A stretch of DNA of 64,000 bases. It comes from an uncultured beta proteobacterium (GTDB lineage: Bacteria; Pseudomonadota; Gammaproteobacteria; Burkholderiales; Burkholderiaceae_C). The DNA is taken from positions 1 to 64,000 of the forward strand of contig CAIJOK010000106.1 in NCBI GenBank assembly GCA_903822205.1. The letters are read 5' to 3'. Of this stretch, positions 38,874 to 49,836 are shown piece by piece. The notes under the pieces are model-generated. The model saw nothing but the letters and a program-made list of their open reading frames with translations, ran no database searches and was not told the origin of the DNA. Within the stretch, counting starts at the first letter, position 1, and every line of letters starts with the position of its first letter. The translations under genes were made by a program, and so were the position numbers.

Positions 38874-39419
38874 ATGGCCACCGTATCAACCAAAAGCGTC
38901 TTGAATGATTCCAAACAGGTGGACCGTGCGGTTGCCCTGATTCAGTTGGGCGCCAGACTGCAAGTCCTAGAGAGCGAAACCAGCCTATCGTACGAACGGC
39001 TGCTGCGCCTGTACAAAGAGGTTGCCGGTAAATCTCCATCCAAAGGTCAACTGCCTTTTTCAACTGAGTGGTTTTTAACCTGGCAGCCCAATATCCATGC
39101 GTCGCTGTTTTTGAACACTTACCACTACCTCAACAAGGCTGCTGCACTGGACGACATCGATGCCATCATGAAAGCCTATAAGCTGTATTGCGAACAGATA
39201 GCCGCCTGCGGTGTTGAGGCCCTGCTGACCATCACCCGCGCCTGGCGGCTGGTCAGGTTTGCCGATAACAACATGCTGGCCATGACCAAATGCAGCAAAT
39301 GTGGGGGGCACTTTGTGACCGAACCCTATGAGAACGCTCGCTATTTTGAATGCGGTCTGTGCAACCCTCCAGCCCGTGCCGGCAAGGGTGCGACAGCCGG
39401 CGGCATTTTGCTGCACTGA
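38874..39419 (+). CDS. flhC: Flagellar master regulator subunit FlhC
   Basis: A 181-residue DNA-binding partner of FlhD. The zinc-binding cysteines are present (TKCSKCGGHFV and FECGLC), along with RAVALIQLGARLQVLESETSLSYERLLRLYKEV and GQLPFSTEWFLTWQPNIHASLF. The ATG at 38874 has AGGAG upstream (38861-38865). motAB and che genes, which often follow flhDC in this group, are absent; hemW converges instead 12 bp away. Confidence 0.94.
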   Translation: MATVSTKSVLNDSKQVDRAVALIQLGARLQVLESETSLSYERLLRLYKEVAGKSPSKGQLPFSTEWFLTWQPNIHASLFLNTYHYLNKAAALDDIDAIMKAYKLYCEQIAACGVEALLTITRAWRLVRFADNNMLAMTKCSKCGGHFVTEPYENARYFECGLCNPPARAGKGATAGGILLH

Positions 39420-39431
39420 CCTCGGCAACAC

Positions 39432-40655
39432 CTATCCCGCTGCATTCGGCAAAAACAAGCTCACAAGGTCATTCAGCATATCAAAACCCCGTACGGTGGG
39501 TGTCACCATCACACCGTCGCATACCAGTAAGCCCTGCCGCACGGCCTTGTCCAACGCATTCTGAACCTTGCCCACAGCAAGCCCCGTGCGTTCAGACAAC
39601 AACGCCAGTGCAAAACCCTCCTTTAAGCGCAGGGCACCCAGCATAAACTCAAACGGCAGATCAACGGCACAGACCACGTCGTCCTTCGCCACGGCGCAAC
39701 CGGCTAGGGCTTGCGTCATGTACCGGTCGGGGTCACTCAGCCTGACCTGACGGGTAATCCGATCACCCAAGCTGATTTTGCTGTGGGCACCGGCTCCAAT
39801 GCCCAGATAGTCGCCAAACTGCCAATAATTAAGGTTATGACAACAGCGATGCCCTGGCCTGGCAAAGGCCGAAACTTCGTAGCGATCCAGCCCTGCTGAT
39901 TGCGTCATGAGGGTGATCAGATCCAACATCTCAGCAGTCGTGTCATCGTCTGGCAATGACGGTGGATGTATGGCAAACCGGGTGTTGGCTTCAATGGTGA
40001 GCTGATACACCGACAAATGTGCAGGAACAAACGACAGCGCCACGGCCAGGTCCTGTTGCAGGTGGTCCAGGGTTTGGCCTGGCAGAGCGTACATCAGGTC
40101 CAGGTTAAAGGTGTCAAAAGTTTTGGCAGTTGCTGTAACCGCCGCCAGCGCCTGATCGCGGTCATGCACTCGGCCCAACGACTTTAAGAAATCATCGTCA
40201 AAACTTTGCACGCCCAGCGACAGCCGCGTGACACCGCTGTGGCGATAGGCCTTCAAGCGCTCTGGCAACACCGTACTGGGGTTGGCTTCAAGCGTGATCT
40301 CGCAGCCAGGCAGCAAGCGCACACAGGATCGGACGTGGCCCAGCAACAGGTCAATGGCCGATGCCGAAAATAAACTGGGGGTGCCGCCTCCGATAAAGAT
40401 GCCCTGCACGGTGCGACCCCAGATCAACGGCAAGGCCGCATCCAAGTCTGCCTGCAACGCCGCCAGATAACGCTGTTCAGGTAGCTCATGCAAATCAGCA
40501 AGGCGTAAAGCGTGAGAATTGAAATCGCAATAGGGGCATTTGGCCAGACACCAGGGCAGATGCACATACAAGAACAACGGCGGCAAGGCTGCCTGCTGCG
40601 ATAGTCGGTGGTGTCTCACGTTGACATACAAGGCCGTGCTGGGTATGAAATCCAA
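39432..40655 (-). CDS. hemW: Radical SAM heme chaperone HemW
   Basis: A protein of up to 407 residues. The HemW/HemN-like radical SAM motif is CLAKCPYCDFNSH, with GIFIGGGTPSLFS, HNLNYW and GIGAGAHS downstream. HemW binds heme and delivers it to respiratory proteins; the fourth Cys of true HemN is absent, as expected. The first ATG (40655) adds about 27 residues before the family start (LFLYVHLPWC), and those residues are encoded by one arm and the spacer of a perfect 24-bp inverted repeat (40607-40630 / 40694-40717). The original start has probably been changed by that element; an internal GTG (40619) or TTG may be used. Confidence 0.88.
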   Translation of the reverse strand: MDFIPSTALYVNVRHHRLSQQAALPPLFLYVHLPWCLAKCPYCDFNSHALRLADLHELPEQRYLAALQADLDAALPLIWGRTVQGIFIGGGTPSLFSASAIDLLLGHVRSCVRLLPGCEITLEANPSTVLPERLKAYRHSGVTRLSLGVQSFDDDFLKSLGRVHDRDQALAAVTATAKTFDTFNLDLMYALPGQTLDHLQQDLAVALSFVPAHLSVYQLTIEANTRFAIHPPSLPDDDTTAEMLDLITLMTQSAGLDRYEVSAFARPGHRCCHNLNYWQFGDYLGIGAGAHSKISLGDRITRQVRLSDPDRYMTQALAGCAVAKDDVVCAVDLPFEFMLGALRLKEGFALALLSERTGLAVGKVQNALDKAVRQGLLVCDGVMVTPTVRGFDMLNDLVSLFLPNAAG

Positions 40656-40717
40656 TTAAATCCAAAACATTGCCACAGCCTTCGTTCTGGCGCTGTATGT
40701 CAACGTGAGACACCACC
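40607..40717. repeat. Perfect 24-bp inverted repeat around the hemW start
   Basis: Arms at 40607-40630 and 40694-40717 are exact reverse complements; each contains TGTCTCACGTTGACATACA on one strand. The 63-bp spacer holds the hemW ATG. No transposase is adjacent. It may be a miniature mobile element or a rearranged IS end, and in RNA it would form a long hairpin over the hemW leader. Confidence 0.85.
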
Positions 40718-40817
40718 CAAATTTCGGTCGGCATCAACAGAAACTTGGTCGGAATGCAGCCAGTATCGATCAAATAGACTGATCATGAGGGTCGTCATGC
40801 TGTTTTTAGTCCCAATC

Positions 40818-43109
40818 TCACCCACGTGCCGGTAGCCACTTGCTTAATGCCGATTTCAGGCTCTCAAGCGCGATGGGTTTGGTTAAAAAGTCATCCATAC
40901 CCACCGTCAGGCAATGCTGGTGGTCTTCTTCGTACGCATCGGCGGTCAAGGCAATGATCGGCAGACGTGTCTGGTTGTTGCTGATTTCCCACTGGCGTAT
41001 CTGCTCGGTCGCAATGTAGCCATCCATGATGGGCATGTGCAAATCCATCAGAATGAGGTCAAACCTGTCCCCCCGAGTGATGGCATCCAGTGCTTGCTGA
41101 CCGTTGTAGGCTGGTATCACACATACCCCTAGTTTGGCAAGGAATGACTCAATCACCATGCAATTGATGGCGTTGTCCTCAACCACCAGCACTCGCCCGT
41201 CCAACAGCGACGGTGTTGTCGCAGCGTTGGAGGATGTCAGGCGTTCGGAACTGCGGCTTTCTTCATCTTTGGTGACAGGTTTGGCTTGCAGACGAAACCA
41301 GAATCTGGAACCCTTGCCCGCCGTGCTTTCAACACCCACTTCACCGCCCATGAGTTTTGCCAGAGTTTGCACAATGGACAGACCCAAGCCTGAGCCTCCA
41401 AACTCGCGCGTGGTGGAGCTGTCCGTTTGAGAGAAGGGTTTAAAGAGCAAATCAATTTTGTCAAGGGGTATGCCCATGCCTGTATCGCTGACGGAAAACT
41501 CCAGCATGGCTGATTCGCCCTCACGCAAAAGCTCGAATCCTTCCAGACGAACGCTGCCTTTCTTGGTGAATTTGATGGCATTCCCAACCAGGTTGCAGAG
41601 CATCTGACGCACCCGGTGCGCATCGGCCTGGTAACGTCGATCAGGCGGACTGAGCCATTGGTACTCAAGTTGCAAACTCTTGGCATGTGCTGCGCCGGCA
41701 AACAGTTCTCGCGTTTCACGGATGACAGACACAGGATCAAACACGATGCTTTCAAGCTGCAATTTTCCGGCCTCGATTTTTGACAGGTCCAAAATGTCGT
41801 TGAGCAGTGTCAGCAAGGTCTGCCCGGACGAAAAAATGGTTCTGGCGTATTCGCAACGCTCCTCATCTGTCAAATTGGGCATCAACAAAAGCTGTGCCAT
41901 GCCCAGAATGCCGTTCATGGGGGTGCGAATCTCGTGCGACATGGTGGCCAAAAAGCGGCTCTTGGTGATGTTGGCCGCGTCGGCGGTGATCTTGGCCCCT
42001 ATCAGCTCGATCTCGTTTTGCCCCAATACCATCAACAAGCGATTAAAGCTGTGGATCATCTCGCCAATTTCATCTTCACGCACGACGGGCAAGGGTTGCG
42101 GCGTTTGTTTTGAACCCGCCTGGGTGGCCAGCATTCTCGATGCCACCAGCATGGGGGACAACTGGTGCCTCAAAATGAGCGAGACGATCCACCAGGTCAG
42201 GGGGCCTGCCAGCAGAGTCAAAAATACCATGGACAACAGCATGTTGCGTTGCATAGCCCGCATCGGTGCAAAAGCCTCATCTGTTGGCAGGACGACGGCC
42301 AACACCCAGCCCGCCACGGGAATACCCTTGGCGGCGGTGAGTTCTTCTACGCCACGTGAACTGATGGTCACGCCATGCCCCTCATACCCCTGCACGTACT
42401 TGTCGTGCATCTGATTCAAACCTTGGGCAGGAAGCGGCTGCATGGTAAGACGCTTGTTTGATGCGGTAACAAAGATATTGTGCTGGGGGGCCATGAGCAA
42501 ATAGCCACCGGATTTTCCGTAATGTCCGGCCGCAATTTTGTCAAAAAAACTGGGTTTGCCCAGATTGACCGTGCCCACTAAGGCACCGATAACGTTGCCT
42601 TGCCTGTCGCGAAGGGGTACCACCATGCTGAAAATGGGCGCATTCAGCTTTTTGCCCATCGCCGGCTTGCCAATGATCGATTGATTTGTTTTGAGCGGAA
42701 TGGAAACAGATTCCCTGTCCATGTAATTGACACCGATCCGTCCTGCTGACAACGGAACGTCGGCAATGGCCGTGCCTTGAATATCTGTCACGAAGGTTCC
42801 CCCATTGAACAGATTTTGCAGAAGCGGACGCTGTTGCATACGTGTTTGCAAAGCGGCCCTGTCGCCCACGACTTCAGGTGTCATTTCGTCGGCGATGGTT
42901 TTGAGCGCATCAAGTCGGGTTTGCATTTGCTCGTTGATGCCCGTTGCGATGAGTGAAACAACCGAAAACTGTTGCTCGCCCAGATTGCGCTGCATATCGT
43001 CGCGCAGCATCCTGATGACAAAGAACGCGATAGACCAAATACTGACCAGAAAGACCGCTAAGGTGGCCAGTGCAATTCGGGTTCTGAGAGACTGATGTTT
43101 GATATTCAC
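40818..43109 (-). CDS. Hybrid sensor histidine kinase with Cache and HAMP
   Basis: About 763 residues from a GTG at 43109 (a TTG at 43145 would add 12; no ATG is near). First membrane helix ([21 protein letters not shown]), a large periplasmic dCache-type sensor ([54 protein letters not shown]), a second helix ([20 protein letters not shown]), HAMP, HisKA with [10 protein letters not shown], HATPase_c ([27 protein letters not shown]) and a receiver with [13 protein letters not shown]. The kinase and receiver parts closely resemble the protein at 636-2777, while the sensor differs and HAMP is extra. It probably detects a small ligand such as an amino or organic acid. It replaces the algR-hemC genes expected next to the algZ-like kinase. 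Confidence 0.88.
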   Translation of the reverse strand: MNIKHQSLRTRIALATLAVFLVSIWSIAFFVIRMLRDDMQRNLGEQQFSVVSLIATGINEQMQTRLDALKTIADEMTPEVVGDRAALQTRMQQRPLLQNLFNGGTFVTDIQGTAIADVPLSAGRIGVNYMDRESVSIPLKTNQSIIGKPAMGKKLNAPIFSMVVPLRDRQGNVIGALVGTVNLGKPSFFDKIAAGHYGKSGGYLLMAPQHNIFVTASNKRLTMQPLPAQGLNQMHDKYVQGYEGHGVTISSRGVEELTAAKGIPVAGWVLAVVLPTDEAFAPMRAMQRNMLLSMVFLTLLAGPLTWWIVSLILRHQLSPMLVASRMLATQAGSKQTPQPLPVVREDEIGEMIHSFNRLLMVLGQNEIELIGAKITADAANITKSRFLATMSHEIRTPMNGILGMAQLLLMPNLTDEERCEYARTIFSSGQTLLTLLNDILDLSKIEAGKLQLESIVFDPVSVIRETRELFAGAAHAKSLQLEYQWLSPPDRRYQADAHRVRQMLCNLVGNAIKFTKKGSVRLEGFELLREGESAMLEFSVSDTGMGIPLDKIDLLFKPFSQTDSSTTREFGGSGLGLSIVQTLAKLMGGEVGVESTAGKGSRFWFRLQAKPVTKDEESRSSERLTSSNAATTPSLLDGRVLVVEDNAINCMVIESFLAKLGVCVIPAYNGQQALDAITRGDRFDLILMDLHMPIMDGYIATEQIRQWEISNNQTRLPIIALTADAYEEDHQHCLTVGMDDFLTKPIALESLKSALSKWLPARG

Positions 43110-43318
43110 GGTAACAACGCTTTCGAGTAGAGGGTGTGCCTGCAAGGCGGATGGGCTACTGACGTACTAGAAATTCAACCTCATGAGATCAAATATCGCA
43201 CCTGACATTCACCACTTGGCAGCGTGAAAACCCGCGCTCAGCGGCGGTATTGTCACCCCACACAAGCGTGCTTGCTTGGGGTTGTGGCTATGCTAAGCCA
43301 TTCAATGGGGCAACCTGC

Positions 43319-44368
43319 TTATAGCGGCACCTCGATGCGAACCTGAAAGAGGCCGTCCTTCAGGCCGTACTGAAACTTGCCCTGCACATCGTGCAACAAG
43401 CTTAGACGTTCTTGTACATTGGCCAGTGCCAGGCCAAACCCTGCTGGTCCGCAGTCACCCGACACGGTGTTGCTGATCTTGATGATGGCAAACGTCCCAC
43501 GGCGCTCGGTCTTCATTCTGATTGTGCCCCCCGCAGCGCTGGGTTCTATTCCATGTTTGACGGCGTTTTCAATCAAGGGCTGCAACAACAGAGGCGGCAG
43601 TCTGGCCGAATGTGCAGCGCTGTCCAGCGCCCAGTGCACCACGATCCTGTCACCAAAACGCACGTGTTCAATGGCCAGATAGCGCTGTGCCAGGGCTATT
43701 TCGCAAGCCAGGGTGACGGACTCGCCTTGATCGATCAGGGCGTGGCGAAACAGATCGCTCAGGTCTTCAAGGACCCGCTCTGCCTGCACAGGATCAGCCC
43801 GCACCAAGGCGATCGCACTGTTCAAGGTGTTGAACAAAAAGTGCGGACGAATGCGTGCTTGCAATTCACTCAAGCGGGCGGTGGTTGCAGCCGGCATCCG
43901 TGCCCTGGCACGCAGTACCAATGCTGCTACCAGCATGGAAGACAGCAGGGCACCGCTGAATGCACTGGCCAGCCAGGGGGCAGGTGTCAGCAGTCCGGCC
44001 ATGGCCAGCACGCCGCAGCTATACAGGCCGGCCACCGCCCCCAGCAACACCCCCGCAGTTTGCTGGGCCATGTTGCCCAGACGGCCCAAGAGTTTTTTGA
44101 AGCTGCACCCTACCAGCAACCACAGCAAGGTACCCGGCAAAACGCCTGCCGTGACCAGAGACACGCGAGCCATCCAGTCCATCCAGGATGCCGCGCCGAA
44201 CATGACCGCCACTGCTGTGACTGTTTCAACAAACAAAACCGAACGCAAGACCACCCCGACATGGCAGGCATCAAACAGCAACACTTGCGGCAGTTTGTGC
44301 ATGGTATCCCTGTCGGCGGGCTGGGTAGAAAAGTCATGAAAGGTCGATAAAATTTGAGAATCCTGCAT
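43319..44368 (-). CDS. AlgZ/LytS-family sensor histidine kinase
   Basis: A 349-residue kinase of the His_kinase (PF06580) type. Four or so membrane helices (about residues 40-150) precede the cytoplasmic domain with the acceptor histidine in LQARIRPHFLFNTLNSAIALV and an ATPase domain with LPPLLLQPLIENAVKHGIEPS; the last G box reads GFGLALANVQERL rather than GTGIGLxNxxERL. It is divergent from argH, the same position as algZ/fimS in Pseudomonas and relatives, where the LytTR regulator algR and then hemC follow. No algR is present here; its response-regulator partner is unknown. Confidence 0.86.
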   Translation of the reverse strand: MQDSQILSTFHDFSTQPADRDTMHKLPQVLLFDACHVGVVLRSVLFVETVTAVAVMFGAASWMDWMARVSLVTAGVLPGTLLWLLVGCSFKKLLGRLGNMAQQTAGVLLGAVAGLYSCGVLAMAGLLTPAPWLASAFSGALLSSMLVAALVLRARARMPAATTARLSELQARIRPHFLFNTLNSAIALVRADPVQAERVLEDLSDLFRHALIDQGESVTLACEIALAQRYLAIEHVRFGDRIVVHWALDSAAHSARLPPLLLQPLIENAVKHGIEPSAAGGTIRMKTERRGTFAIIKISNTVSGDCGPAGFGLALANVQERLSLLHDVQGKFQYGLKDGLFQVRIEVPL

Positions 44369-44443
44369 AGCGGTCGGTTGGATGGGTGAATTGGATCATT
44401 ATGGACGATGGGGCAGTTATTTTGTAAACATCATCGTTGTCTT

Positions 44444-44478
44444 CAATATCCAATATCCAATATCCAATATCCAATATT
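44444..44478. repeat. 7-bp tandem repeat in the algZ-like/argH intergenic region
   Basis: Four perfect copies of CAATATC and a fifth, CAATATT, end about 50 bp before the argH ATG, followed by a TACTCAT doublet. The tract is AT-rich and 7 bp per unit, so copy-number change would shift promoter spacing for one or both divergent genes. Confidence 0.92.
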
Positions 44479-44529
44479 TAATACTCATTACTCATTACCC
44501 GCGTCCACATTCGCCCAACATTCCCCTTT

Positions 44530-45987
44530 ATGATATCCAACCAATTTGACACCAAGCCCACCGCTTGGTCGGCCCTTTTCTCTGAGCCTATGAGCGACCT
44601 GGTCAAGCGTTACACCGCCAGCGTGTCTTTTGACCAGCGGCTGTGGCAGGCTGACATCCGCGCCAGTCTGGCTCACGCCGCCATGCTGTGTACCCAAAAC
44701 ATCATCAGCCCCCAGGACTTTGAGGCGATTGAACGCGGTATGGGTCTGATCCGCGCCGAAATTGAATCGGGCCGATTTGAATGGAATGCCGATCTGGAGG
44801 ATGTCCACCTCAACATCGAGGCCCGTTTGATCCAGTTGGTTGGCGATGCCGGCAAGCGCCTGCACACGGGCCGATCCCGCAATGACCAGGTGGCCACTGA
44901 CGTGCGGCTGTGGCTGCGGGGTGAGATCGACCAGATCATCGGTCTACTGACCGGCCTGCAAACCGCTTTGGTCGACGTGGCAGAGCAAAACGTCTCGGTC
45001 ATCCTGCCTGGCCTAACCCACTTGCAAGTGGCGCAGCCCGTCAGTTTTGGCCACCATCTGTTGGCCTATGTCGAGATGCTGTACCGCGATGCTGAACGCA
45101 TGGCTGAGGTTCGCCGTCGCACCAATTGCCTGCCGCTGGGGGCGGCTGCGCTGGCGGGAACCAGTTTTCCTCTCGACCGCAGCCACGTGGCTTGTGCCCT
45201 GGACATGGTGGATGACAGTGGACAAGCCTGCCTGTGCCAAAACTCTTTGGATGCCGTGAGCGATCGAGATTTTGCGATTGAATTTAGCGCAGCCGCTGCG
45301 CTGTGCATGGTGCATATCAGCCGATTGAGCGAAGAGCTGATCTTGTGGACGTGCCAGAGCTTGGGTTATATACGCCTGTCTGACCGCTTTACCACCGGTA
45401 GCTCCATCATGCCGCAAAAAAAGAACCCCGATGTGCCAGAGCTTGCGCGCGGCAAAACGGGTCGTGTCGTGGGCCATTTAATGGGGCTTTTGACCTTGAT
45501 GAAAGGTCAGCCGCTGGCCTATAACAAGGACAACCAAGAAGACAAAGAGCCTTTGTTTGATACGGTGGATACCCTGAAGGATACGCTGCGCATCTTTGCC
45601 GAGATGATCGGTGGGCAGACCAACCCTGCCACGGGCCACAAAGACGGTGGCCTGACCGTCAACCCAGGTGCGATGGCACAGGCCGCCAGGCGAGGTTACG
45701 CCACCGCCACTGACCTGGCTGACTACTTGGTCAAAAAAGGCCTGCCGTTTAGAGATGCCCATGAGACTGTCGCCCATGCCGTCAAGGCTGCACAGGCCTT
45801 GCAGCTTGATCTGGCTGACCTGCCACTGGCCCGGTTGCAAGAGTTCAGTCCGCTGATCCAGGGTGACGTGTTTGAGGTGTTGTCTCTGTCAGGCGCTTTG
45901 AATGCCCGCAACACCTTGGGTGGCACAGCCCCCGATCAGGTACGCGCCCAGATTGCCAGACACCGGCTACGACTGGCATCGGTTTGA
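44530..45987 (+). CDS. argH: Argininosuccinate lyase
   Basis: A 485-residue enzyme for the last step of arginine synthesis, splitting argininosuccinate into arginine and fumarate. Fumarase-superfamily signatures: [50 protein letters not shown] and the flexible catalytic loop [19 protein letters not shown]. It is divergent from the algZ-like gene and converges with parC leaving only 3 bp, so no space remains for a separate terminator. Confidence 0.96.
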   Translation: MISNQFDTKPTAWSALFSEPMSDLVKRYTASVSFDQRLWQADIRASLAHAAMLCTQNIISPQDFEAIERGMGLIRAEIESGRFEWNADLEDVHLNIEARLIQLVGDAGKRLHTGRSRNDQVATDVRLWLRGEIDQIIGLLTGLQTALVDVAEQNVSVILPGLTHLQVAQPVSFGHHLLAYVEMLYRDAERMAEVRRRTNCLPLGAAALAGTSFPLDRSHVACALDMVDDSGQACLCQNSLDAVSDRDFAIEFSAAAALCMVHISRLSEELILWTCQSLGYIRLSDRFTTGSSIMPQKKNPDVPELARGKTGRVVGHLMGLLTLMKGQPLAYNKDNQEDKEPLFDTVDTLKDTLRIFAEMIGGQTNPATGHKDGGLTVNPGAMAQAARRGYATATDLADYLVKKGLPFRDAHETVAHAVKAAQALQLDLADLPLARLQEFSPLIQGDVFEVLSLSGALNARNTLGGTAPDQVRAQIARHRLRLASV

Positions 45988-45990
45988 AGG

Positions 45991-48360
45991 TTATAAAACC
46001 CGCACGATCGTCACGGGCTTAAACCCCAAATCAGCCTGCTTGCCCTTGCGTGCCCGGGCTGATTTGGCATTGTTCAGGCTGCGAATCTCCAGCGTTTCAT
46101 CGCGCCATTTGCCGCCACGGCCCAGGCCCTCCAGCCGCACACTGCGGGTATAGGCCGCCGCTCCGGCCAGAGTATCTTTGGCCTCCAGATCGATCAACGA
46201 CAAACCCCTGCCGCCGTTGCCCATGGTTTTGATCTCGTCGATGGCAAAGGTCAATATCCGTCCGCCCGTCGAGGCACAGGCCACGTGGGTGGCAGCGGGC
46301 ACAGGGGTTGATCCAGCGGCACTGCTGACCAGCGATGGCTGGCACAGGGTCTCATCGTCATTCAGACTGACAAAGGCTTTGCCGGCTTTGTGGCGCGATG
46401 TCATCTGCAAAACGGTGGCCATAAACCCATAGCCCCCTGAGCCGCACAGCAGCAAGCAAGCCTCAGGCGGGCCGGCAAAATAGTGCACCAGTTGGGTGCC
46501 AGCCTCCAGCTCGATCAGACTGGTGACCGGCTGACCGTCACCGCGCCCGCCCGGCAGAGCCGCCACCGCCACCGAATACACCCGCCCATTGCCGCCAAAG
46601 GCCAGCAGGGTGTCCGTCGTGCGGCATTCATAAGCGCCATACAAGGCATCACCGGCCTTAAAGCTGTATTCTGGCAACGTTGTTGTGGGACCGGCCCAGC
46701 CTTTTTGCACACGCACCCAGCCCTTTTGACTGACCACCACCGTGACGGGTTCATCCGCCACACTGACCGACGGCGTAGCTTTGTTGTCAGCAAAAATCAA
46801 GGTGCGACGGGCATCCGCAAACAATTTGGCATCGGACTCAATCTCTTTGACCATCAAACGGCGCAGCGCTGTCGGACTGTCCAAAATCTCGGACAGCTTG
46901 CGTTGTTCGTCGCGCAGTGAAGACAATTCCTGTTCAATTTTGATGGCCTCAAGCCGTGCCAATTGGCGCAGCCGAATGTCCAAAATGTCATCAGCCTGCG
47001 TTTGCGATAGATTGAAACGTGCCATCAGGGCGGCCTTAGGGTCATCCGCTTGCCGAATAATGGCGATGACCTCGTCAATGTTGAGCAGCACCAGCGCCCG
47101 GCCTTCCAGAATATGGATGCGATCCACCACCTTGTTCAAACGATGCCGCGACCGCCGCTCAACCGTGGTTTGCCTGAACGTGATCCACTCGGTCAGCATC
47201 TGCCGCAGCGACTTTTGCACCGGCCTGCCGTCCAGTCCGATCAATGTCAAGTTGATGGGACACGAGGTCTCCAGACTGGTGTGGGCCAGCAGAATGTTGA
47301 TCAGCGCCTGTGGGCCGGCCTTGCAGGTTTTTGGCTCGCACACCAGACGCACGGCGGCCTCTTTGCCGGACTCGTCGCGCACACAGTCCAGTGCAGACAG
47401 CACGGTGGCTTTCAGCAGTGTTTGCTCGGGTGACAGGGCTTTTTTGCCGGTCTTGATTTTGGGATTGACCAGGTCTTCAATCTCCTCCAGTACGCGCTGG
47501 GTACTCACGCCAGGCGGCAACTCGGTCACCACCAGTTGCCATTGGCCGCGAGCTAGGTCTTCAACCTTCCAGCGGGCGCGGCATTGAATGGAACCCCGTC
47601 CGGTGCGGTACGCCTGAGCAATCGCGTCGGCACTGCTGATGATTTGCCCGCCACCGGCATAGTCGGGGCCTGGCAAGATGGCCCACAGATCATCGTCAGA
47701 CATATCGGGCGATTTGATCAGTGCCACGCAGGCATCGGCTACCTCGCGCAGGTTGTGGCTGGGTATCTCGGTGGCCAGTCCCACGGCAATGCCGCTGGCC
47801 CCGTTCAGCAGACTAAAGGGCAGTCGTGCCGGAAGCAGTTTGGGCTCGGTGGTTGATCCGTCGTAGTTGGGCGTGAAATCGACCGTGCCTTCGTCGATCT
47901 CATCGGTCAACAAACAGGTGATCCGAGCCAGGCGGGCCTCGGTATAGCGCATGGCGGCGGCACCGTCGCCGTCGCGGCTGCCAAAGTTGCCCTGCCCGTC
48001 GATCAAGGGGTAGCGCTGGCTAAACCCCTGCGCCATGCGCACCAAGGCATCGTAGGCCGCCTGGTCGCCGTGCGGATGAAAGCGCCCCAGCACGTCGCCC
48101 ACCACACGGGCACACTTGACGGGCTTAGCGGCGGTGTTGCCATTGGCCCCGCCAAAGCCCAGCCCCATGCGGCTCATGGCGTACAAAATGCGCCGCTGCA
48201 CGGGTTTTTGGCCGTCGCATACATCGGGCAGGGCGCGGCCTTTAACCACGCTGAGGGCATATTCAAGATAGGCAGACCGTGCATAGTCGGCCAAGTCCAT
48301 GTCGTCCGGGCTATCGTCTGACGCGGGGAGTGGAGGTCTATCAACGCTCAGGGTATTCAT
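45991..48360 (-). CDS. parC: DNA topoisomerase IV subunit A
   Basis: A 789-residue type IIA topoisomerase subunit that decatenates daughter chromosomes. The catalytic Tyr is in [13 protein letters not shown]; winged-helix region, tower and a C-terminal beta-pinwheel follow ([22 protein letters not shown]). The quinolone-determining region reads [20 protein letters not shown], with Gln where E. coli ParC has Ser80. ATG at 48360 ([10 protein letters not shown]) is preferred to an open extension to 48399. parE is not in the window. It is divergent from potF. Confidence 0.93.
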   Translation of the reverse strand: MNTLSVDRPPLPASDDSPDDMDLADYARSAYLEYALSVVKGRALPDVCDGQKPVQRRILYAMSRMGLGFGGANGNTAAKPVKCARVVGDVLGRFHPHGDQAAYDALVRMAQGFSQRYPLIDGQGNFGSRDGDGAAAMRYTEARLARITCLLTDEIDEGTVDFTPNYDGSTTEPKLLPARLPFSLLNGASGIAVGLATEIPSHNLREVADACVALIKSPDMSDDDLWAILPGPDYAGGGQIISSADAIAQAYRTGRGSIQCRARWKVEDLARGQWQLVVTELPPGVSTQRVLEEIEDLVNPKIKTGKKALSPEQTLLKATVLSALDCVRDESGKEAAVRLVCEPKTCKAGPQALINILLAHTSLETSCPINLTLIGLDGRPVQKSLRQMLTEWITFRQTTVERRSRHRLNKVVDRIHILEGRALVLLNIDEVIAIIRQADDPKAALMARFNLSQTQADDILDIRLRQLARLEAIKIEQELSSLRDEQRKLSEILDSPTALRRLMVKEIESDAKLFADARRTLIFADNKATPSVSVADEPVTVVVSQKGWVRVQKGWAGPTTTLPEYSFKAGDALYGAYECRTTDTLLAFGGNGRVYSVAVAALPGGRGDGQPVTSLIELEAGTQLVHYFAGPPEACLLLCGSGGYGFMATVLQMTSRHKAGKAFVSLNDDETLCQPSLVSSAAGSTPVPAATHVACASTGGRILTFAIDEIKTMGNGGRGLSLIDLEAKDTLAGAAAYTRSVRLEGLGRGGKWRDETLEIRSLNNAKSARARKGKQADLGFKPVTIVRVL

Positions 48361-48591
48361 CAATGGATGGCTGATTTGAATTGGAAATGGTTGTCGCAAG
48401 CGGTTGCGGGGTAAACGCTTAGCACCCCCGGTGCCGTTCTACGTAAAGTACGATGTAAATCAAACATTTGGGCTGTTGCCAACAGGATTTTACGGGTGAT
48501 GCCATGGGCGGACGCAATACAAAATCGGGCTAGAATTTGGCGGGTCTTATTTCCCTTTTTCTGTCTGTCCATTCAAGGAGTTACCCCCAAG

Positions 48592-49803
48592 ATGAAACAC
48601 AATATTTTGATTCTTTCGCTGTCCGTTCTGGCTTTGGCAGCCTGTGGAGAAAAAGAGCTGCCTGCCGCCAATACCCCGACACCGGTGGCGGCTCGCGCAG
48701 CCAGTGCGACTGCATCAGGGGCATCGGCAGCATCGGCAGCATTGGCCGCTTCAGCGCAGGCAGCGGTCCATCATGAGGAAAAGGTACTCAACATCTACAA
48801 CTGGCCAGACTATGTTTCTGCCGATCTGATCGCCAATTTTGAGAAAGAAACCGGCATCAAGGTGAACTACCAGACCTTTGAAAACAACGAAGGTTTGCAC
48901 GCCAAGCTTGTCGCTGGCAACAGCGGTTTTGACTTGGTGGTGCCAGGCGCGGTGTTTGCCAAATCGCAGATCGAAGGGGGCCTATTGATGAAGCTCGACA
49001 AGTCCCGCATTCCCAACCTTGCCAACCTTGACCCCGCCATCATGGGCAAGCTTGCCAGCGTCGATCCTGGCAACGATTACCTGGTGCCGTGGGCCTGGAG
49101 CTACACCACAGTGGGCATCCAAAGGGACAAAGTTAAAAGAGCGCTGGGTTCAATGCCGCTGCCGGACAACACCTGGGAGCTTGTCTTTAACCCAGCCTAC
49201 ACCGCAAAATTGAAATCCTGCGGCATCGCCTACCTTGATTCACCGACAGAGGTCATTCCGCCTGCGATGCACCATCTGGGTAAAAACCCCTATTCCAATG
49301 ACCCTGCCGACCACAAAGCTGCTGGTGACATGCTGGCCAAGGTTCGCCCGCACATCCGCATCTTTACAAGCACCATGATCGACGATCTGGCCGGTGGCAA
49401 GGCCTGCGTTGCGCTGGGCTGGGCCGGTGACATGAACATTGCCCGCAACCGTGCCATCGAAAACAAGAGCACCAACGTGGTTGAGGTTTTGTTGCCCAGC
49501 AGCGGCGGTCTGATCTTTTTTGATTCGCTGGCCATCCCTAAGGATGCTCAACATCCCCAAAATGCGGCAGCTTTCATCAACTACTATTTGCGACCAGAGG
49601 TTTCGGCATCGCTGACCAATGAACTGACCTACGCCACGGCCAACAAAGCCAGCTTAACCAAGGTTAAACCCGAAATTGTTGCCAATAAAACCGTGTTTGT
49701 CGATGAAGAAAACATGAAAAAAATGGTATCACCCTCCAGTTTTAGCAATGAAGCGCGTGAGTCCATGAGTAACGTCTATACCCAGTTTAAAAAAGGAAAG
49801 TAA
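48592..49803 (+). CDS. potF: Putrescine/polyamine ABC transporter binding protein
   Basis: A 403-residue periplasmic solute-binding protein. A lipobox (ALAACGEK) suggests lipid anchoring, which differs from soluble E. coli PotF. A Ser/Ala-rich linker (residues 25-55) precedes the binding fold: VLNIYNWPDYVSADLIANFEKETGIKV is diagnostic for PotD/PotF. AAGGAG lies 12 bp before the ATG. It is first in potFGHI; a terminator-like hairpin after it may reduce transcription of the downstream genes. Confidence 0.92.
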   Translation: MKHNILILSLSVLALAACGEKELPAANTPTPVAARAASATASGASAASAALAASAQAAVHHEEKVLNIYNWPDYVSADLIANFEKETGIKVNYQTFENNEGLHAKLVAGNSGFDLVVPGAVFAKSQIEGGLLMKLDKSRIPNLANLDPAIMGKLASVDPGNDYLVPWAWSYTTVGIQRDKVKRALGSMPLPDNTWELVFNPAYTAKLKSCGIAYLDSPTEVIPPAMHHLGKNPYSNDPADHKAAGDMLAKVRPHIRIFTSTMIDDLAGGKACVALGWAGDMNIARNRAIENKSTNVVEVLLPSSGGLIFFDSLAIPKDAQHPQNAAAFINYYLRPEVSASLTNELTYATANKASLTKVKPEIVANKTVFVDEENMKKMVSPSSFSNEARESMSNVYTQFKKGK

Positions 49804-49836
49804 CCCCCCAATTTTTTGAATACACGAGTTTGATTA

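Noticed and set aside
43412..44350. A 312-codon plus-strand frame opposite the AlgZ-like kinase
   Set aside because: Long only because of GC-rich codon structure on the other strand; the minus-strand protein has clear kinase motifs.
46742..47587. A 281-codon plus-strand frame inside parC
   Set aside because: Ser/Arg-rich shadow of the ParC coding strand with no family resemblance.
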